Under the pieces are notes generated by a model, which was not told the DNA's origin, searched no databases, and saw only the letters and a program-made list of their open reading frames with translations. Both the position numbers and the translations under genes were made by a program. A stretch of DNA of 64,000 bases from Bacillus coahuilensis m4-4 (lineage in GTDB: Bacteria; Bacillota; Bacilli; Bacillales; Bacillaceae_K). Positions 10,946 through 20,926 of the stretch are shown here, piece after piece. Numbering within the stretch: position 1 is the first letter of the stretch; each line of letters begins with the position of its first letter. The stretch covers positions 1 through 64,000 of the forward strand of contig NZ_ABFU01000042.1 in assembly GCF_000171615.1 (NCBI RefSeq). Direction: 5' to 3'.

Positions 10946-11761
10946 ATGGAGATTACATTAGCAAATAAAGAAACTAAACAACAATCAGAGCAACAAGTTC
11001 AAAATAAAAAGCCGGTTTATGAAACGAAGGAACTAAACCTTTGGTACGGAAGCAAGCAGGCACTAAAAAATATTAATTTAGATATTATGGAGAATGAGGT
11101 TACGGCTATTATTGGACCTTCTGGATGCGGGAAGTCTACGTACGTTAAGACGTTAAACCGTATGACAGAACTAGTACCAATTGTTAAAACATCTGGACAA
11201 ATCTTATACCGCGGTCGTAACATTTTTGACAATGATTACCGTGTTGAGGCATTACGTACAAAAGTAGGAATGGTATTCCAAAAACCTAACCCATTCCCTA
11301 AATCTATTTATGAAAATATCGCGTACGGTCCAAAAATTCACGGAATTAAAAATAAAAAGGTTCTTGATGAAATCGTTGAAAAGAGCTTACGTGGTGCCGC
11401 AATTTGGGACGAAGTAAAAGATCGATTACATGAAAATGCTTATGGACTTTCTGGTGGTCAGCAACAACGTATTTGTATTGCAAGATGTTTAGCTATTGAG
11501 CCAGATGTTATCTTAATGGATGAGCCAACTTCTGCGCTTGACCCAATTTCTACTTTAAAAGTTGAAGAGTTAGTTCAAGATTTAAAGAAGGACTACAGTA
11601 TCATTATTGTTACTCATAATATGCAACAAGCAGCACGTATTTCCGATAAAACAGCGTTCTTCTTAAATGGAGAAGTTATTGAGTTTGATCAGACAGATAA
11701 AATCTTCCAAAATCCAAGTGACAAGAGAACAGAAGATTATATCTCAGGTCGATTCGGTTAA
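10946..11761 (+). CDS. pstB: Phosphate ABC transporter ATP-binding protein
   Basis: A 271-residue ATPase that powers phosphate import. Walker A is GPSGCGKST (about residue 57), the ABC signature LSGGQQQR and Walker [13 protein letters not shown], followed by the H-loop VTHNMQQA. The N-terminal 25 residues are polar and unlike the usual start. GGAGGAGG precedes the ATG. Unlike B. subtilis, which has pstBA and pstBB, only one copy is present here. A bidirectional-type terminator follows. Confidence 0.96.
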   Translation: MEITLANKETKQQSEQQVQNKKPVYETKELNLWYGSKQALKNINLDIMENEVTAIIGPSGCGKSTYVKTLNRMTELVPIVKTSGQILYRGRNIFDNDYRVEALRTKVGMVFQKPNPFPKSIYENIAYGPKIHGIKNKKVLDEIVEKSLRGAAIWDEVKDRLHENAYGLSGGQQQRICIARCLAIEPDVILMDEPTSALDPISTLKVEELVQDLKKDYSIIIVTHNMQQAARISDKTAFFLNGEVIEFDQTDKIFQNPSDKRTEDYISGRFG

Positions 11762-11780
11762 TAATTATGATATAATGGGT

Positions 11781-11816
11781 AAAATAAAGTCGTACATACC
11801 GTACGACTTTATTTTT
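11781..11816 (+). terminator. terminator between pstB and phoU
   Basis: A perfect 15-bp stem (AAAATAAAGTCGTAC and complement) with a five-base loop and T run. It would limit read-through into phoU, which is still close enough to be co-transcribed in part. Confidence 0.85.
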
Positions 11817-11836
11817 ACACATGGGGGGGCATAGAG

Positions 11837-12499
11837 GTGAGTATAATTCGCGGAAAGTTTGAAGATCAACTTTTTGAAGTAAAACAAAAACTAATTGATT
11901 TAGGAAATCTATCTGTTGAGGCTTTAAAGCATTCTATTGATGCTCTAGACCAGCAGGATATGGAATTAGCACTTCAGATCATGGATGATGATCGTAAGTT
12001 AAATGTATTAGAAGAAGAAATCAATGATCTTGCTATACTATTAATTGCTAAGCAACAGCCAGTTGCAACAGACTTACGTAGATTAATTGTTGCCATAAAA
12101 ATAGCTGGTGACTTAGAAAGAATTGGGGATTATGCAGTAAATATATCGAAATCGACTATTCGTATAGGAAAAGAACCTTTAATAAAGCCAATCGTTCACA
12201 TTCGCCAAATGCACCGTTTAACGTCAGAGATGGTTCAGTTAGTCATTGATGCCTATATGGATGAAGACGTGGTGAAAGCTAAAAAAGTTGCCGAGATCGA
12301 CGACAGGATTGATGAATTATATGGTGAAACAATTCAAGAGCTTTTAGCTCTTAATATTGACCATCCTGAAATGACAAGTCAGATTACGCAGTTATCATTT
12401 ATCAGTAGATACTTAGAAAGAGCTGCAGATCACGTTACGAATATTTCAGAGAACATCATTTACTTAGTTAAAGGCAAACGATATGATCTAAACGATTAA
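11837..12499 (+). CDS. phoU: Phosphate signalling protein PhoU
   Basis: A 220-residue all-helical cytosolic protein with two PhoU repeats, each with the metal-binding E/DxxxD motif (DLERIGDYAVN near residue 93 and YLERAADHVTN near 195). It links the Pst transporter to the phosphate-sensing kinase and restrains the Pho response. The start is GTG 11837 with a G-rich stretch upstream. It ends the phosphate group and is flanked by terminators. Confidence 0.94.
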   Translation: MSIIRGKFEDQLFEVKQKLIDLGNLSVEALKHSIDALDQQDMELALQIMDDDRKLNVLEEEINDLAILLIAKQQPVATDLRRLIVAIKIAGDLERIGDYAVNISKSTIRIGKEPLIKPIVHIRQMHRLTSEMVQLVIDAYMDEDVVKAKKVAEIDDRIDELYGETIQELLALNIDHPEMTSQITQLSFISRYLERAADHVTNISENIIYLVKGKRYDLND

Positions 12500-12517
12500 G
12501 ATTTTCTACAATGAATA

Positions 12518-12557
12518 AAAAGCGAGAAGCTTCCTCAGTAGGAAGCTTCTTGCTTTT
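12518..12557. terminator. bidirectional terminator, phoU and the convergent gene
   Basis: A 16-bp stem with one mismatch (AAAGCGAGAAGCTTCC against its complement) and a six-base loop, flanked by A and T runs. It serves phoU and the minus-strand gene ending at 12572. Confidence 0.85.
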
Positions 12558-12571
12558 ACTATTGTTTATCG

Positions 12572-13063
12572 TTAGTTTTGTTTAGTGATGATCTTTGCTA
12601 TTTGGTCATAGTTCATATCGCTAGTGATTTTAAACTCTCCTAGCTGTATCTTCTGTTCATAACCTTTTTCTTTTAGAAAGTTATTAAAATCATATTGATC
12701 CTCAATAAAACCTTCGCTTTCAAGTCTCGAGGAAATCTCTCCAATGGAAACACCAGATTCAATTGTTACCGTAACTTCTTTCACGTCATTTTTTTCTTCT
12801 TGTTCAGTTGTTTCTGTTTCTTCTGTTGGGGCTTCGTTCGTCTCCTCAGCCGCTTCTTCATTTGTCTCCTCAGTAGGTTCCTGTGTTGATTCAGCAGATG
12901 CTAGCTTTTCTTCTAAGCTCTGTATTTGTTGTTCTAATTTTATCATATCTGCTTCACTCACAGCCGCATCTCGATCTTCTCCATCTAATTGATAGATTGT
13001 ATACAAACAAAGAGTTGCGACAAGTAAACCGATTGAAAATGCTCTAGTCGTACGTTTATCCAT
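12572..13063 (-). CDS. Membrane-anchored protein with a YceG/MltG-like domain fragment
   Basis: A 163-residue protein: one N-terminal membrane anchor (about 9-26), a short coiled coil (about 38-58), a Thr/Glu-rich linker of repeated EETNE units (about 60-93) and a C-terminal module (about 95-163) that resembles the small substrate-binding part of YceG/MltG proteins (SIGEISSRLESEGFI). No catalytic domain of MltG is present. Position after pst resembles yqzC of B. subtilis. Its partner gene lies 12 bases upstream. Role unknown, probably at the outer face of the membrane. Confidence 0.7.
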   Translation of the reverse strand: MDKRTTRAFSIGLLVATLCLYTIYQLDGEDRDAAVSEADMIKLEQQIQSLEEKLASAESTQEPTEETNEEAAEETNEAPTEETETTEQEEKNDVKEVTVTIESGVSIGEISSRLESEGFIEDQYDFNNFLKEKGYEQKIQLGEFKITSDMNYDQIAKIITKQN

Positions 13064-13075
13064 TCTTCTACTCCT

Positions 13076-13420
13076 TTAATTCGAATTCGTTATAATCTTT
13101 TCAACCAGATGGATTGGAAGAGAAGATTGTGTTGAAATTTGTTCAAGTGGAATACCTTGAGCATGTAAATTCAATACTTGATTTTTAAGGATAGCATTTA
13201 CTTCGGTTATAGGCTTGTGGACTATAGGTTGTGGTTGTACTACCAGAATTTCTTCCTCCACGAGCGATAGCCTTTTTTTCAATTGATAATGCTCCTGAAT
13301 CATGTTTATTGATAACTCTTCTAAGTCCATTTCTACTCTTTTCATTCGATCTTCTTGGAAAAAGCTTACGATGAATAGAATAATGGAAATGACGAACAAA
13401 CTAAGAAATAATATGTTCAA
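13076..13420 (-). CDS. Small membrane protein with coiled coil, YqzD-like by position
   Basis: A 114-residue protein with one N-terminal membrane segment (about 3-20), a charged coiled coil (about 25-60) and a C-terminal helix-rich part (LNLHAQGIPLEQISTQSSLP) that looks like a short helix-turn-helix. It is followed after 12 bases by the YceG-like gene, so the pair is an operon. Position resembles yqzD in B. subtilis. Function unknown. Confidence 0.65.
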   Translation of the reverse strand: MNILFLSLFVISIILFIVSFFQEDRMKRVEMDLEELSINMIQEHYQLKKRLSLVEEEILVVQPQPIVHKPITEVNAILKNQVLNLHAQGIPLEQISTQSSLPIHLVEKIITNSN

Positions 13421-13711
13421 ATTACTTCACCTCAATCTTAATGTTAACAAAAACTTCCTTTATAAAGTACGAAAGTTTCTGTGTTTTTTTGTTCGGTTTT
13501 TTTTGATGAAATTGTCGTATAGAATTCATTTTAAAAAACATTGAATGGTATTTCCTTATTATGACTACATTTAGTCCAATTATCTATTGGTCGACAAAAT
13601 GCGTACATTGTTAGAGTTATCAATGGATGGTACGATATTAAGTAAGAATACATGCATAAAATGTATAACATTTTCATATAATAATTAATTACGATTAAAG
13701 AGGTGGACAAG

Positions 13712-14395
13712 TTGTTACAGGAAATCATTGAATATCGTAAACAAGGGTTATCGTTTAGAAAGATAGCGGCAAATTTGAATACTACAGTAGGTAAAGTTCA
13801 GTATCAATGGATTAAATATCAAAAGCAACTAGAAGCCGAAAAAGAAGAAGTATCTTCTACACCTACAGTCGTAAAAGAAAATACCAAACCAGCTCGTCAA
13901 GGTATAAAGAAAAGAGTGAATTCCGTTCTTCCTGTAAAATCACTTTGGAGAAAAAAATCTGAATCTTATTTTCATATCACTTTTAGTCATCCTACTCGAA
14001 TATATTGTTATTGGCATCTATCCTCATATATACTCTCTCAAGTCACACCTCAAACAGTACTTACGCTTCGTTTATTTGATGTGACAGATATCGTCTTTAA
14101 TGGTCATAATGCCCATTATTATACTGATACCTATGTACGAACGGAGCAAAGGGATTGGTTTTTCTCTGGACTAAAAGGAAACCGCTCCTATTGTATTGAT
14201 CTTGGTGTAAAAGATGGAAGCGGGTCTTTCTTTTCGTATTTACGTTCTAATTGTATTCATACTCCTGCTTCTACAATAAGAGGAACAAATCAAGAACCGT
14301 TGGTAAGGTTCTTACAAGAAACGGATTCAGAACCGAACTGGATAGAGCATGTAAGCACCTATTCTTATTATGTAGTAAAGGAGGAATCACTATGA
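13712..14395 (+). CDS. HTH-DUF4912 protein
   Basis: About 227 residues. Residues 1-35 form a helix-turn-helix-like segment (GLSFRKIAANLNTTVGKVQ), a basic linker follows, and residues 85-195 match DUF4912 (IYCYWHLSS, LTLRLFDVTDI, NRSYCIDLGVKDG). DUF4912 genes in Firmicutes often sit beside GH57 and glycosyltransferase genes, as here. TTG 13712 is preferred because AGAGGTGG is five bases upstream; GTG 13703 lies inside it. The stop overlaps the next start (ATGA), indicating translational coupling. A TATAAT-like hexamer near 13677 may be the promoter. Function unknown; a glycan-related role is inferred from context. Confidence 0.75.
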   Translation: MLQEIIEYRKQGLSFRKIAANLNTTVGKVQYQWIKYQKQLEAEKEEVSSTPTVVKENTKPARQGIKKRVNSVLPVKSLWRKKSESYFHITFSHPTRIYCYWHLSSYILSQVTPQTVLTLRLFDVTDIVFNGHNAHYYTDTYVRTEQRDWFFSGLKGNRSYCIDLGVKDGSGSFFSYLRSNCIHTPASTIRGTNQEPLVRFLQETDSEPNWIEHVSTYSYYVVKEESL

Positions 14396-16566
14396 CGACA
14401 ATTTTTGTTCCTAAACTACACAGTGTTCCTTTTCACCTCCTTGATGAAGAGAAAAAGGAAGCATTTTTAGTCAATGTTTTGAAGGAATTGAATTCTCTTT
14501 TGGAAGCATTAAACAAAGTGGAAGATTCTAAGCGTGTTGTCATTAATCCGGCATTTTTAGAAATGACAGCACGTGCTGAATTTAAAACTGAAATGGATCA
14601 TCTATTACTACCGACTTCTAGATCAACTGATACCAAGCTATATCGCACATGGTTTAGCTCTCCAACATCGATCATTGATTTCTTTAAAGAACTTACTAAA
14701 ATACCTAAACTCGAGTTAATTCCAACAACCATCTCATCTTTCCCAATAACTCATCATCTTACTGAAGAAGCAATCACTATTCAGGTTCAAACGAGTATTG
14801 ATTTATATGAACAACTATTTGGACAGTTTCAAGGAGAGTTCTGGTTACCCTTTTTATCGTTCATGCCTGGTATCGATAAAAATCTGGTAAAATGTCAAGT
14901 TCATTCTATTTTCACTTTCCAAACTGAATCCAATCCACATGCGTCGTTTCTATCCCCTCATAGGTTATTCATGCATCAAGTGAAGAAATCATACCAAAAG
15001 GATATTTGTATAGATCTATACGAAACAATAGGACCTATTGAAAATAGTACAGGAGAAGTTCCCTACTTTAAAGAGGAATTTACATCGTCATCCGATGAAG
15101 GAAGGGTTATCTTATCTGATAAATTTATAAGGAAGTTACCTGTAATTCATGAAATGGAAAGAATGTTTTCTAAGGTCACCATTAGCAGCCAAACACCATT
15201 GTTCCACAAGATTGTTTCACTTTGGGTAAACTATATTTCTTTGCTTCAGCTACAAGAAGATGATTATGCCGCTGTAATTGAAGAGGAGTTCAACAAGATT
15301 TGTAAGGGGATAGAAAAAGGGAAAATAGACTTGAAATGGTTAACCCCATCTCTATCATACTCTATAGAGTGGAGATCACGTCGAAGAAGAATGAATCATA
15401 AACCTGCCGTACTTATGTTAACGTGGGAATTTCCGCCTAATGTAGTAGGAGGATTATCAAGACATGTTTATCATTTGTCTAAGCAATTGGTCGAGCTTGG
15501 CTTAGAGGTAGTGGTGGTTACAGCAAAAACGGAGAATACATTGCCGTATGAGCTAATGGATGGTGTCCATGTTTATCGAACTGGGCCACTACAATCACAT
15601 GAAAGACAATTTTTGAAATGGATAAAGGACTTAAACCTTTCGATGCTACAAATGATTAGTACAATATTTGACCACCATCCAATTGCCTTCATTCACGCAC
15701 ATGATTGGTTAGTGGGAGAATGTGCAAGGGTTTTGAAAGAAGACTATCAGCTTCCGTTAATATCGACAGTGCATGCAACTGAATTTGGACGAAATAATGG
15801 AATTTACACCGAATTACAAAAAGCTATTCACAATGAAGAATACCAATTAGTACACCAATCAGATGAGATTATAGTCTGCAGTTCATACATGAAAGAAGAA
15901 ATAGAGCAAGTTTTTCAATACAACAAACAACTAACCATTATTCCAAATGGCATTTCAGTGGATGTAAAAGAATCTAACCTTCCATACAAACCAATTGAAT
16001 ATGAGCAAACTTATTTTTTCTCAGTTGGGAGAATGGTTTATGAGAAAGGGTATGACGTGATGATTCAGTCATTGGATTACCTACCGGATACAGTGCATTT
16101 TGTTATTGGCGGAAAAGGTCCTCTACTTGAAATGTATCAGCGTAAAATTTCTGAGAGTGGGTTGGATAAGCGTGTAAAATTTATAGGGTATGTGACGGAT
16201 GAAGAAAAAGAGATATGGTTAGAGCATGCAGTTGGCGCGGTATTCCCAAGTTCCTATGAACCTTTTGGTATTGTTGCACTAGAAGCAATGATAGCGAAAA
16301 AACCGGTCATTGTGGCAAAAACGGGTGGCTTAAAAGGAATTGTAAAAGACGGAAAAACAGGCTTCCATTTTGAGCCAGGAAATGCAGAAGACTTAGCTGC
16401 TAAGATTAGACATGTACTATCCTTACATGATCAAGGAAGGAGTCTAGGAGAAGAAGGGTATAAGGTGGCAGAAAAATTATATAGCTGGGAAAGAGTTGCG
16501 GAGCAAACGAAGCAGCTTTTTGAAGACTTAGTCCTGGAACATACAATTAATGAGGTTTCTGTATGA
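14392..16566 (+). CDS. Degenerate GH57-like plus GT4 glycosyltransferase fusion
   Basis: A 724-residue protein in two parts. The N-terminal 330 residues resemble GH57/DUF1957 branching-enzyme-like domains (GEFWLPFLSFMPGIDKNL near residue 148), but the usual WLPE nucleophile Glu is Phe. Residues 335-724 are a GT-B glycosyltransferase of family 4: EFPPNVVGGLSRHV donor/acceptor loop, HAHDWLVGE, IPNGI, VGRMVYEKGYD and the ExxxxxxxE motif EPFGIVALE. It probably adds glucosyl units to a polysaccharide, with the N-terminus as a binding module. It overlaps both neighbours by ATGA, with AAGGAGG before the start. Confidence 0.82.
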   Translation: MTTIFVPKLHSVPFHLLDEEKKEAFLVNVLKELNSLLEALNKVEDSKRVVINPAFLEMTARAEFKTEMDHLLLPTSRSTDTKLYRTWFSSPTSIIDFFKELTKIPKLELIPTTISSFPITHHLTEEAITIQVQTSIDLYEQLFGQFQGEFWLPFLSFMPGIDKNLVKCQVHSIFTFQTESNPHASFLSPHRLFMHQVKKSYQKDICIDLYETIGPIENSTGEVPYFKEEFTSSSDEGRVILSDKFIRKLPVIHEMERMFSKVTISSQTPLFHKIVSLWVNYISLLQLQEDDYAAVIEEEFNKICKGIEKGKIDLKWLTPSLSYSIEWRSRRRRMNHKPAVLMLTWEFPPNVVGGLSRHVYHLSKQLVELGLEVVVVTAKTENTLPYELMDGVHVYRTGPLQSHERQFLKWIKDLNLSMLQMISTIFDHHPIAFIHAHDWLVGECARVLKEDYQLPLISTVHATEFGRNNGIYTELQKAIHNEEYQLVHQSDEIIVCSSYMKEEIEQVFQYNKQLTIIPNGISVDVKESNLPYKPIEYEQTYFFSVGRMVYEKGYDVMIQSLDYLPDTVHFVIGGKGPLLEMYQRKISESGLDKRVKFIGYVTDEEKEIWLEHAVGAVFPSSYEPFGIVALEAMIAKKPVIVAKTGGLKGIVKDGKTGFHFEPGNAEDLAAKIRHVLSLHDQGRSLGEEGYKVAEKLYSWERVAEQTKQLFEDLVLEHTINEVSV

Positions 16567-17548
16567 TCGGAGTCATTCTAGCTGGTGGTGAAGGAAAAAG
16601 ATTAAGGCCATATACGTCCCTAATTCCTAAGCCTCTTGTTCCAATAGGCGGAAAGCCTGTAATGGAACATACAATTAATAGGCTAAGAGAAGCAGGAATT
16701 ACATCTATATATATTTCAACCTGCTATAAATCTGAACAAATTCAAAAATATTTTCAAAATGGGTCACGGCTCGGGGTAGAGATAACTTACTTAGTTGAAA
16801 CTGAACCATTAGGAACAGCAGGTGCATTATTTAAGGAACCTATCTTCAAAAGAAACTTCTATAGTGATAAGTGGAGACTCTTTTTCGACCATCGATATTA
16901 AAGACATGATTGAATATCATAGAAATCAAAATGCCTTGGTTACATTAGCCATTAAGAAAATGAATGACATACGACAGTTTGGTGTATGTGTAGTAAACGA
17001 AAACCAACAAATAAAGAAATTTGAAGAAAAACCTGAACTACCAAAAGAAACCGAAGGATATATAAACACTGGCATGTATATTCTCGATCCAAAGGTTTTT
17101 TTAAAGCACAATTTATCAGGTCCTGTTGATTTTGCCACCGATCTATTTCCTAAAATAATTGAGAGAAACGAAGCAATTTACGGATATATTACCTCAGAAT
17201 ACTGGCGAGATATAGGTACCCATGAAGAATATGAAAAAATCGTCAAAGAGCATTCCAATCCTATTGTTCATCCCAGTAATCGATTTGTATCTAGGATGGT
17301 CGTTGACTGTCCTTCTCACGTAAGAAGAACCGTTTTAGAATTATTAATTCATTCAACACCTATAGAAAAACTTGAAATCCTTCATGGAATAAAAAATTAA
17401 CCATCAAGACGATTGTTATACAGTCATCAAAAACCATTCACCATCTAGTGTTGTTATCTATTCTTATAGCATGAAGAGAAGTTTATCTAGAGAGTACGCC
17501 AATTACTATTATCAGAAGATTCAAAAGTGGCAGAAGGTGGCGCAATGA
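16563..17548 (+). CDS. Sugar-1-phosphate nucleotidyltransferase, two frameshifts
   Basis: About 327 residues. It makes an NDP-sugar donor from NTP and sugar-1-phosphate. The signature GGEGKRLRPYT with downstream KPLVP is at the N-terminus, and GDSF (metal site) and EKPELP follow. One extra A near 16852 breaks the frame before ISGDSFSTID. A second extra A near 17393 would extend it beyond the TAA at 17398 to the TGA at 17546-17548, adding about 50 residues and giving an ATGA overlap with the next gene, as at every other junction of this operon. Likely supplies the adjacent glycosyltransferase. Confidence 0.8.
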
Positions 17549-18138
17549 ACTACTATAATAAATGTTTACAAGAGAATACGCTGTATGGAATTGAAGCATT
17601 TCTATTGAAACAGAACCAATTAGAGTATATTAGTGTAGATAAAAAGAATAAGCTTTCACAAAATATTGATATTACCCTTGATAGAGATTCTAATATTATT
17701 GGTGAAGAGCTTACATTTTGTATATCAAATAATGGTGCTTATCGTGACCATTTAGAGATTATTTTTTTACTAGAACTTTCACAAAGTGTGAATAGTGAAA
17801 CAAGTTTTGTTTCACCTATTCATTCCATCATTTGGCACCAGTTTGACGACTTGTTGTCTTTACAATGTGGATGGGCAACTAAAGGAACGGTAACTCTTGA
17901 GCTTGTCCCGCTTGATTATTTACTGGTACATGGTTTAGAAAGAATTCTTCAAAACAAACATATGTATTTTCCTCTATCCAATCAAAAATCATGTTCCATT
18001 GTTAGATTCTCCATGCAATTAGGTGAATTTGAAGAGGCAAAGGGGTCTATCGGTTGCTTAACTGGTCATGACCGAGATGAATTATTAAATTTTCACTATG
18101 CAATAAAAAACACACTAGCATTTCCCCTTCAAAAATGA
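17545..18138 (+). CDS. Unknown protein of the DUF4912/GT4 operon
   Basis: A 197-residue soluble protein that I do not recognise. It has no membrane segment or signal peptide. The start at ATG 17545 is chosen for AGAAGGTGG upstream and for the ATGA overlap with the extended nucleotidyltransferase; GTG 17527 is an alternative. It has mixed alpha/beta character with several Cys (FCISNNG, LQCGWATKG, SIGCLTGHD). It is the last gene of the operon and so probably serves the same glycan pathway. Confidence 0.65.
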   Translation: MNYYNKCLQENTLYGIEAFLLKQNQLEYISVDKKNKLSQNIDITLDRDSNIIGEELTFCISNNGAYRDHLEIIFLLELSQSVNSETSFVSPIHSIIWHQFDDLLSLQCGWATKGTVTLELVPLDYLLVHGLERILQNKHMYFPLSNQKSCSIVRFSMQLGEFEEAKGSIGCLTGHDRDELLNFHYAIKNTLAFPLQK

Positions 18139-18194
18139 TATTATATAAAAGTCGTATGGACTGATAAATGATTTAGAGTTTGGAGGGAAATAAC

Positions 18195-18344
18195 ATGCGT
18201 GTAAATATTACATTAGCTTGCACTGAGAGCGGAGATCGTAACTATATTACAACTAAAAATAAACGTAATAATCCTGACCGTATTGAGCTTAAAAAATACA
18301 GCCCAAGATTAAAGCGCTACACTATCCATCGTGAAACAAAGTAA
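18195..18344 (+). CDS. rpmG: 50S ribosomal protein L33, Cys-poor form
   Basis: A 49-residue ribosomal protein with the L33 core ([21 protein letters not shown]). Zinc-binding L33 has two CxxC pairs; here only the first Cys remains (LACTESGD) and the second pair is replaced (KKYSPRLK), so it is a zinc-independent form. The locus is that of rpmGA in B. subtilis. GGAGGG precedes the ATG at good spacing. It was too short for a general gene screen but is unambiguous. Confidence 0.95.
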   Translation: MRVNITLACTESGDRNYITTKNKRNNPDRIELKKYSPRLKRYTIHRETK

Positions 18345-18372
18345 CAGCGAAGATTTCTTCGCTGTTTTTTTT
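18344..18372 (+). terminator. terminator of rpmG
   Basis: ACAGCGAAGA pairs with TCTTCGCTGT, followed by eight T. Confidence 0.9.
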
Positions 18373-18537
18373 GTTTTAATTTAATTCCTCCTTTTGATAC
18401 TCCATATACTTATCATGATTAAAAGAGATTGATGAGTGTTTTAGAACATATTGAAGAAAAGAAAATAGTAGTGAAACGTTTATGTTTATTTAGTATGGTA
18501 GGTATAGAGGAAATTTGGCTAGAAGGGAGGATTCTCT

Positions 18538-19113
18538 TTGAGTGATAAGAAAAGATTACGCATAGAAATTTTAGATAAAATGAAGCATATTTCTGAAGTT
18601 CAAAGAAGTCAGTGGAATAAGGAAATGATCCATCTGTTTAGGGATAGTGATATTTACCAACAAGCCACTACAATAGGCATTACAATCTCGAGGAACAATG
18701 AATGGAATACAAGATCCTTAATTCCATTTCTTTGGAATGACGGAAAAAAAGTAGTGGCCCCAGTATGCCTTACAGAAACTAAACAAATGGAATTTTACAG
18801 AATTCATTCATTTGATCAATTGCACAACACCTATCTAGATTTAGTAGAACCCAATCCATTCGTAACAGAGAAAATGGATTCTGAAACGATTGATTTATTG
18901 ATTGTTCCTGGAGTTGTATTTAATTCTGAAGGATATCGAATTGGCTTTGGAGGAGGGTATTATGACAGATTTCTTAATATACATTCACCTGTCACATTGT
19001 CTTTTGCTTATTCTGTTCAGCTAAATGAAGAGATTCCAGTTGAACCTCACGATCAACCTGTGCAATTTTTAATAACTGAAAAAGGATTACTATCATGCAC
19101 GAAGACTACATAA
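18538..19113 (+). CDS. yqgN: 5-formyltetrahydrofolate cyclo-ligase
   Basis: A 191-residue cytosolic enzyme that converts 5-formyl-THF to 5,10-methenyl-THF using ATP. The family signature GFGGGYYDRFL is near residue 140, with a basic N-terminal helix (KKRLRIEILDKM). It starts at TTG 18538 with AAGGGAGG seven bases upstream. It overlaps the next gene by 19 bases. Position matches yqgN of B. subtilis. Confidence 0.92.
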   Translation: MSDKKRLRIEILDKMKHISEVQRSQWNKEMIHLFRDSDIYQQATTIGITISRNNEWNTRSLIPFLWNDGKKVVAPVCLTETKQMEFYRIHSFDQLHNTYLDLVEPNPFVTEKMDSETIDLLIVPGVVFNSEGYRIGFGGGYYDRFLNIHSPVTLSFAYSVQLNEEIPVEPHDQPVQFLITEKGLLSCTKTT

Positions 19114-19883
19114 TTATCCTACTACTTTTAGTAGGATGTGTAATGGGGAATCGCTTCCACCTTTTAAGCAGTTGGGGGGCATTTCTTGCTGGCGGAATGG
19201 GTATCTTATTCTATGAAGCATTTCAACTGAATGGACTAGTTATTGTTGCGATGTTTTTTGCTACATCTAGCTTGTTTTCAATAATTGGTAGAAATAGAAA
19301 AAGTATGATGAATGAAAAGTTAGTGAAATCTTCAAAGCGTGATGCAGAGCAAGTGATAGCGAACGGAGGACCTGCCGTTTTATTTACCGTCATGTACATA
19401 TTTGATCCTTCACAGCTTTGGTTCATTGGTTTTGTGGGTTCAATAGCTGCTTCGACAAGTGATACATGGGCATCAGAACTTGGGACATTGAGTTCCAAAT
19501 CACCAATCTCTCTTAGAAATTTTAAAAGAGTTGAAAAAGGATCTTCTGGAGCCATTACCATTTGGGGAACCGCTGTTTCTTTTTTAGGTGCATGCTTAAT
19601 TGCTCTGACTGCTGGGGTACTTGTAGAGATGAAGGATTCAATGGTTGTGGGGTTATTGATTGCAGGTGTTATTGGTAGCCTAGTGGACTCGATGATTGGA
19701 GCATTTGTCCAAGAAGAATTTGAATGTCCATCTTGTTATAGTCGAACAGAGAAAAAGATGCACTGTGGGTTCACAACGAAGAAAGTAAAAGGCTTGAAGG
19801 GAGTAAACAACGAGGTCGTTAATTTTCTTGCTTCATTATCTGGAGGTCTTGTTGCAGTATCGATAGAGTTAAGCCTACTTTAG
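19095..19883 (+). CDS. DUF92 family membrane protein
   Basis: A 262-residue protein with about six membrane segments, matching the DUF92/TMEM19 family, which includes plant phytyl-phosphate kinase VTE6. Conserved stretches are ANGGPA, STSDTWASELG and the Ser/Gly-rich KGSSGAITIWGT. Near the C-terminus are CPSC and a His/Cys pair (KMHCGF) that could hold a metal. It may act on isoprenoid phosphates; this is inferred only from the family. It overlaps yqgN and so is co-transcribed. Confidence 0.85.
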   Translation: MHEDYIIILLLLVGCVMGNRFHLLSSWGAFLAGGMGILFYEAFQLNGLVIVAMFFATSSLFSIIGRNRKSMMNEKLVKSSKRDAEQVIANGGPAVLFTVMYIFDPSQLWFIGFVGSIAASTSDTWASELGTLSSKSPISLRNFKRVEKGSSGAITIWGTAVSFLGACLIALTAGVLVEMKDSMVVGLLIAGVIGSLVDSMIGAFVQEEFECPSCYSRTEKKMHCGFTTKKVKGLKGVNNEVVNFLASLSGGLVAVSIELSLL

Positions 19884-19909
19884 AATTTTATGAATAAATT
19901 AGGAGGTAA

Positions 19910-20868
<959 letters not shown>

Positions 20869-20926
20869 ATTTAAATCGAATATTTTCTTCTTATCCGTGA
20901 AACCCTAAGGATAGGAGGGATACATA

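Noticed and set aside
14251-14391. Upstream extension of the GH57-GT4 protein into the DUF4912 gene
   Set aside because: The ATG at 14392 has a strong ribosome site and makes the ATGA overlap; the extension lies wholly within the preceding gene in another frame.
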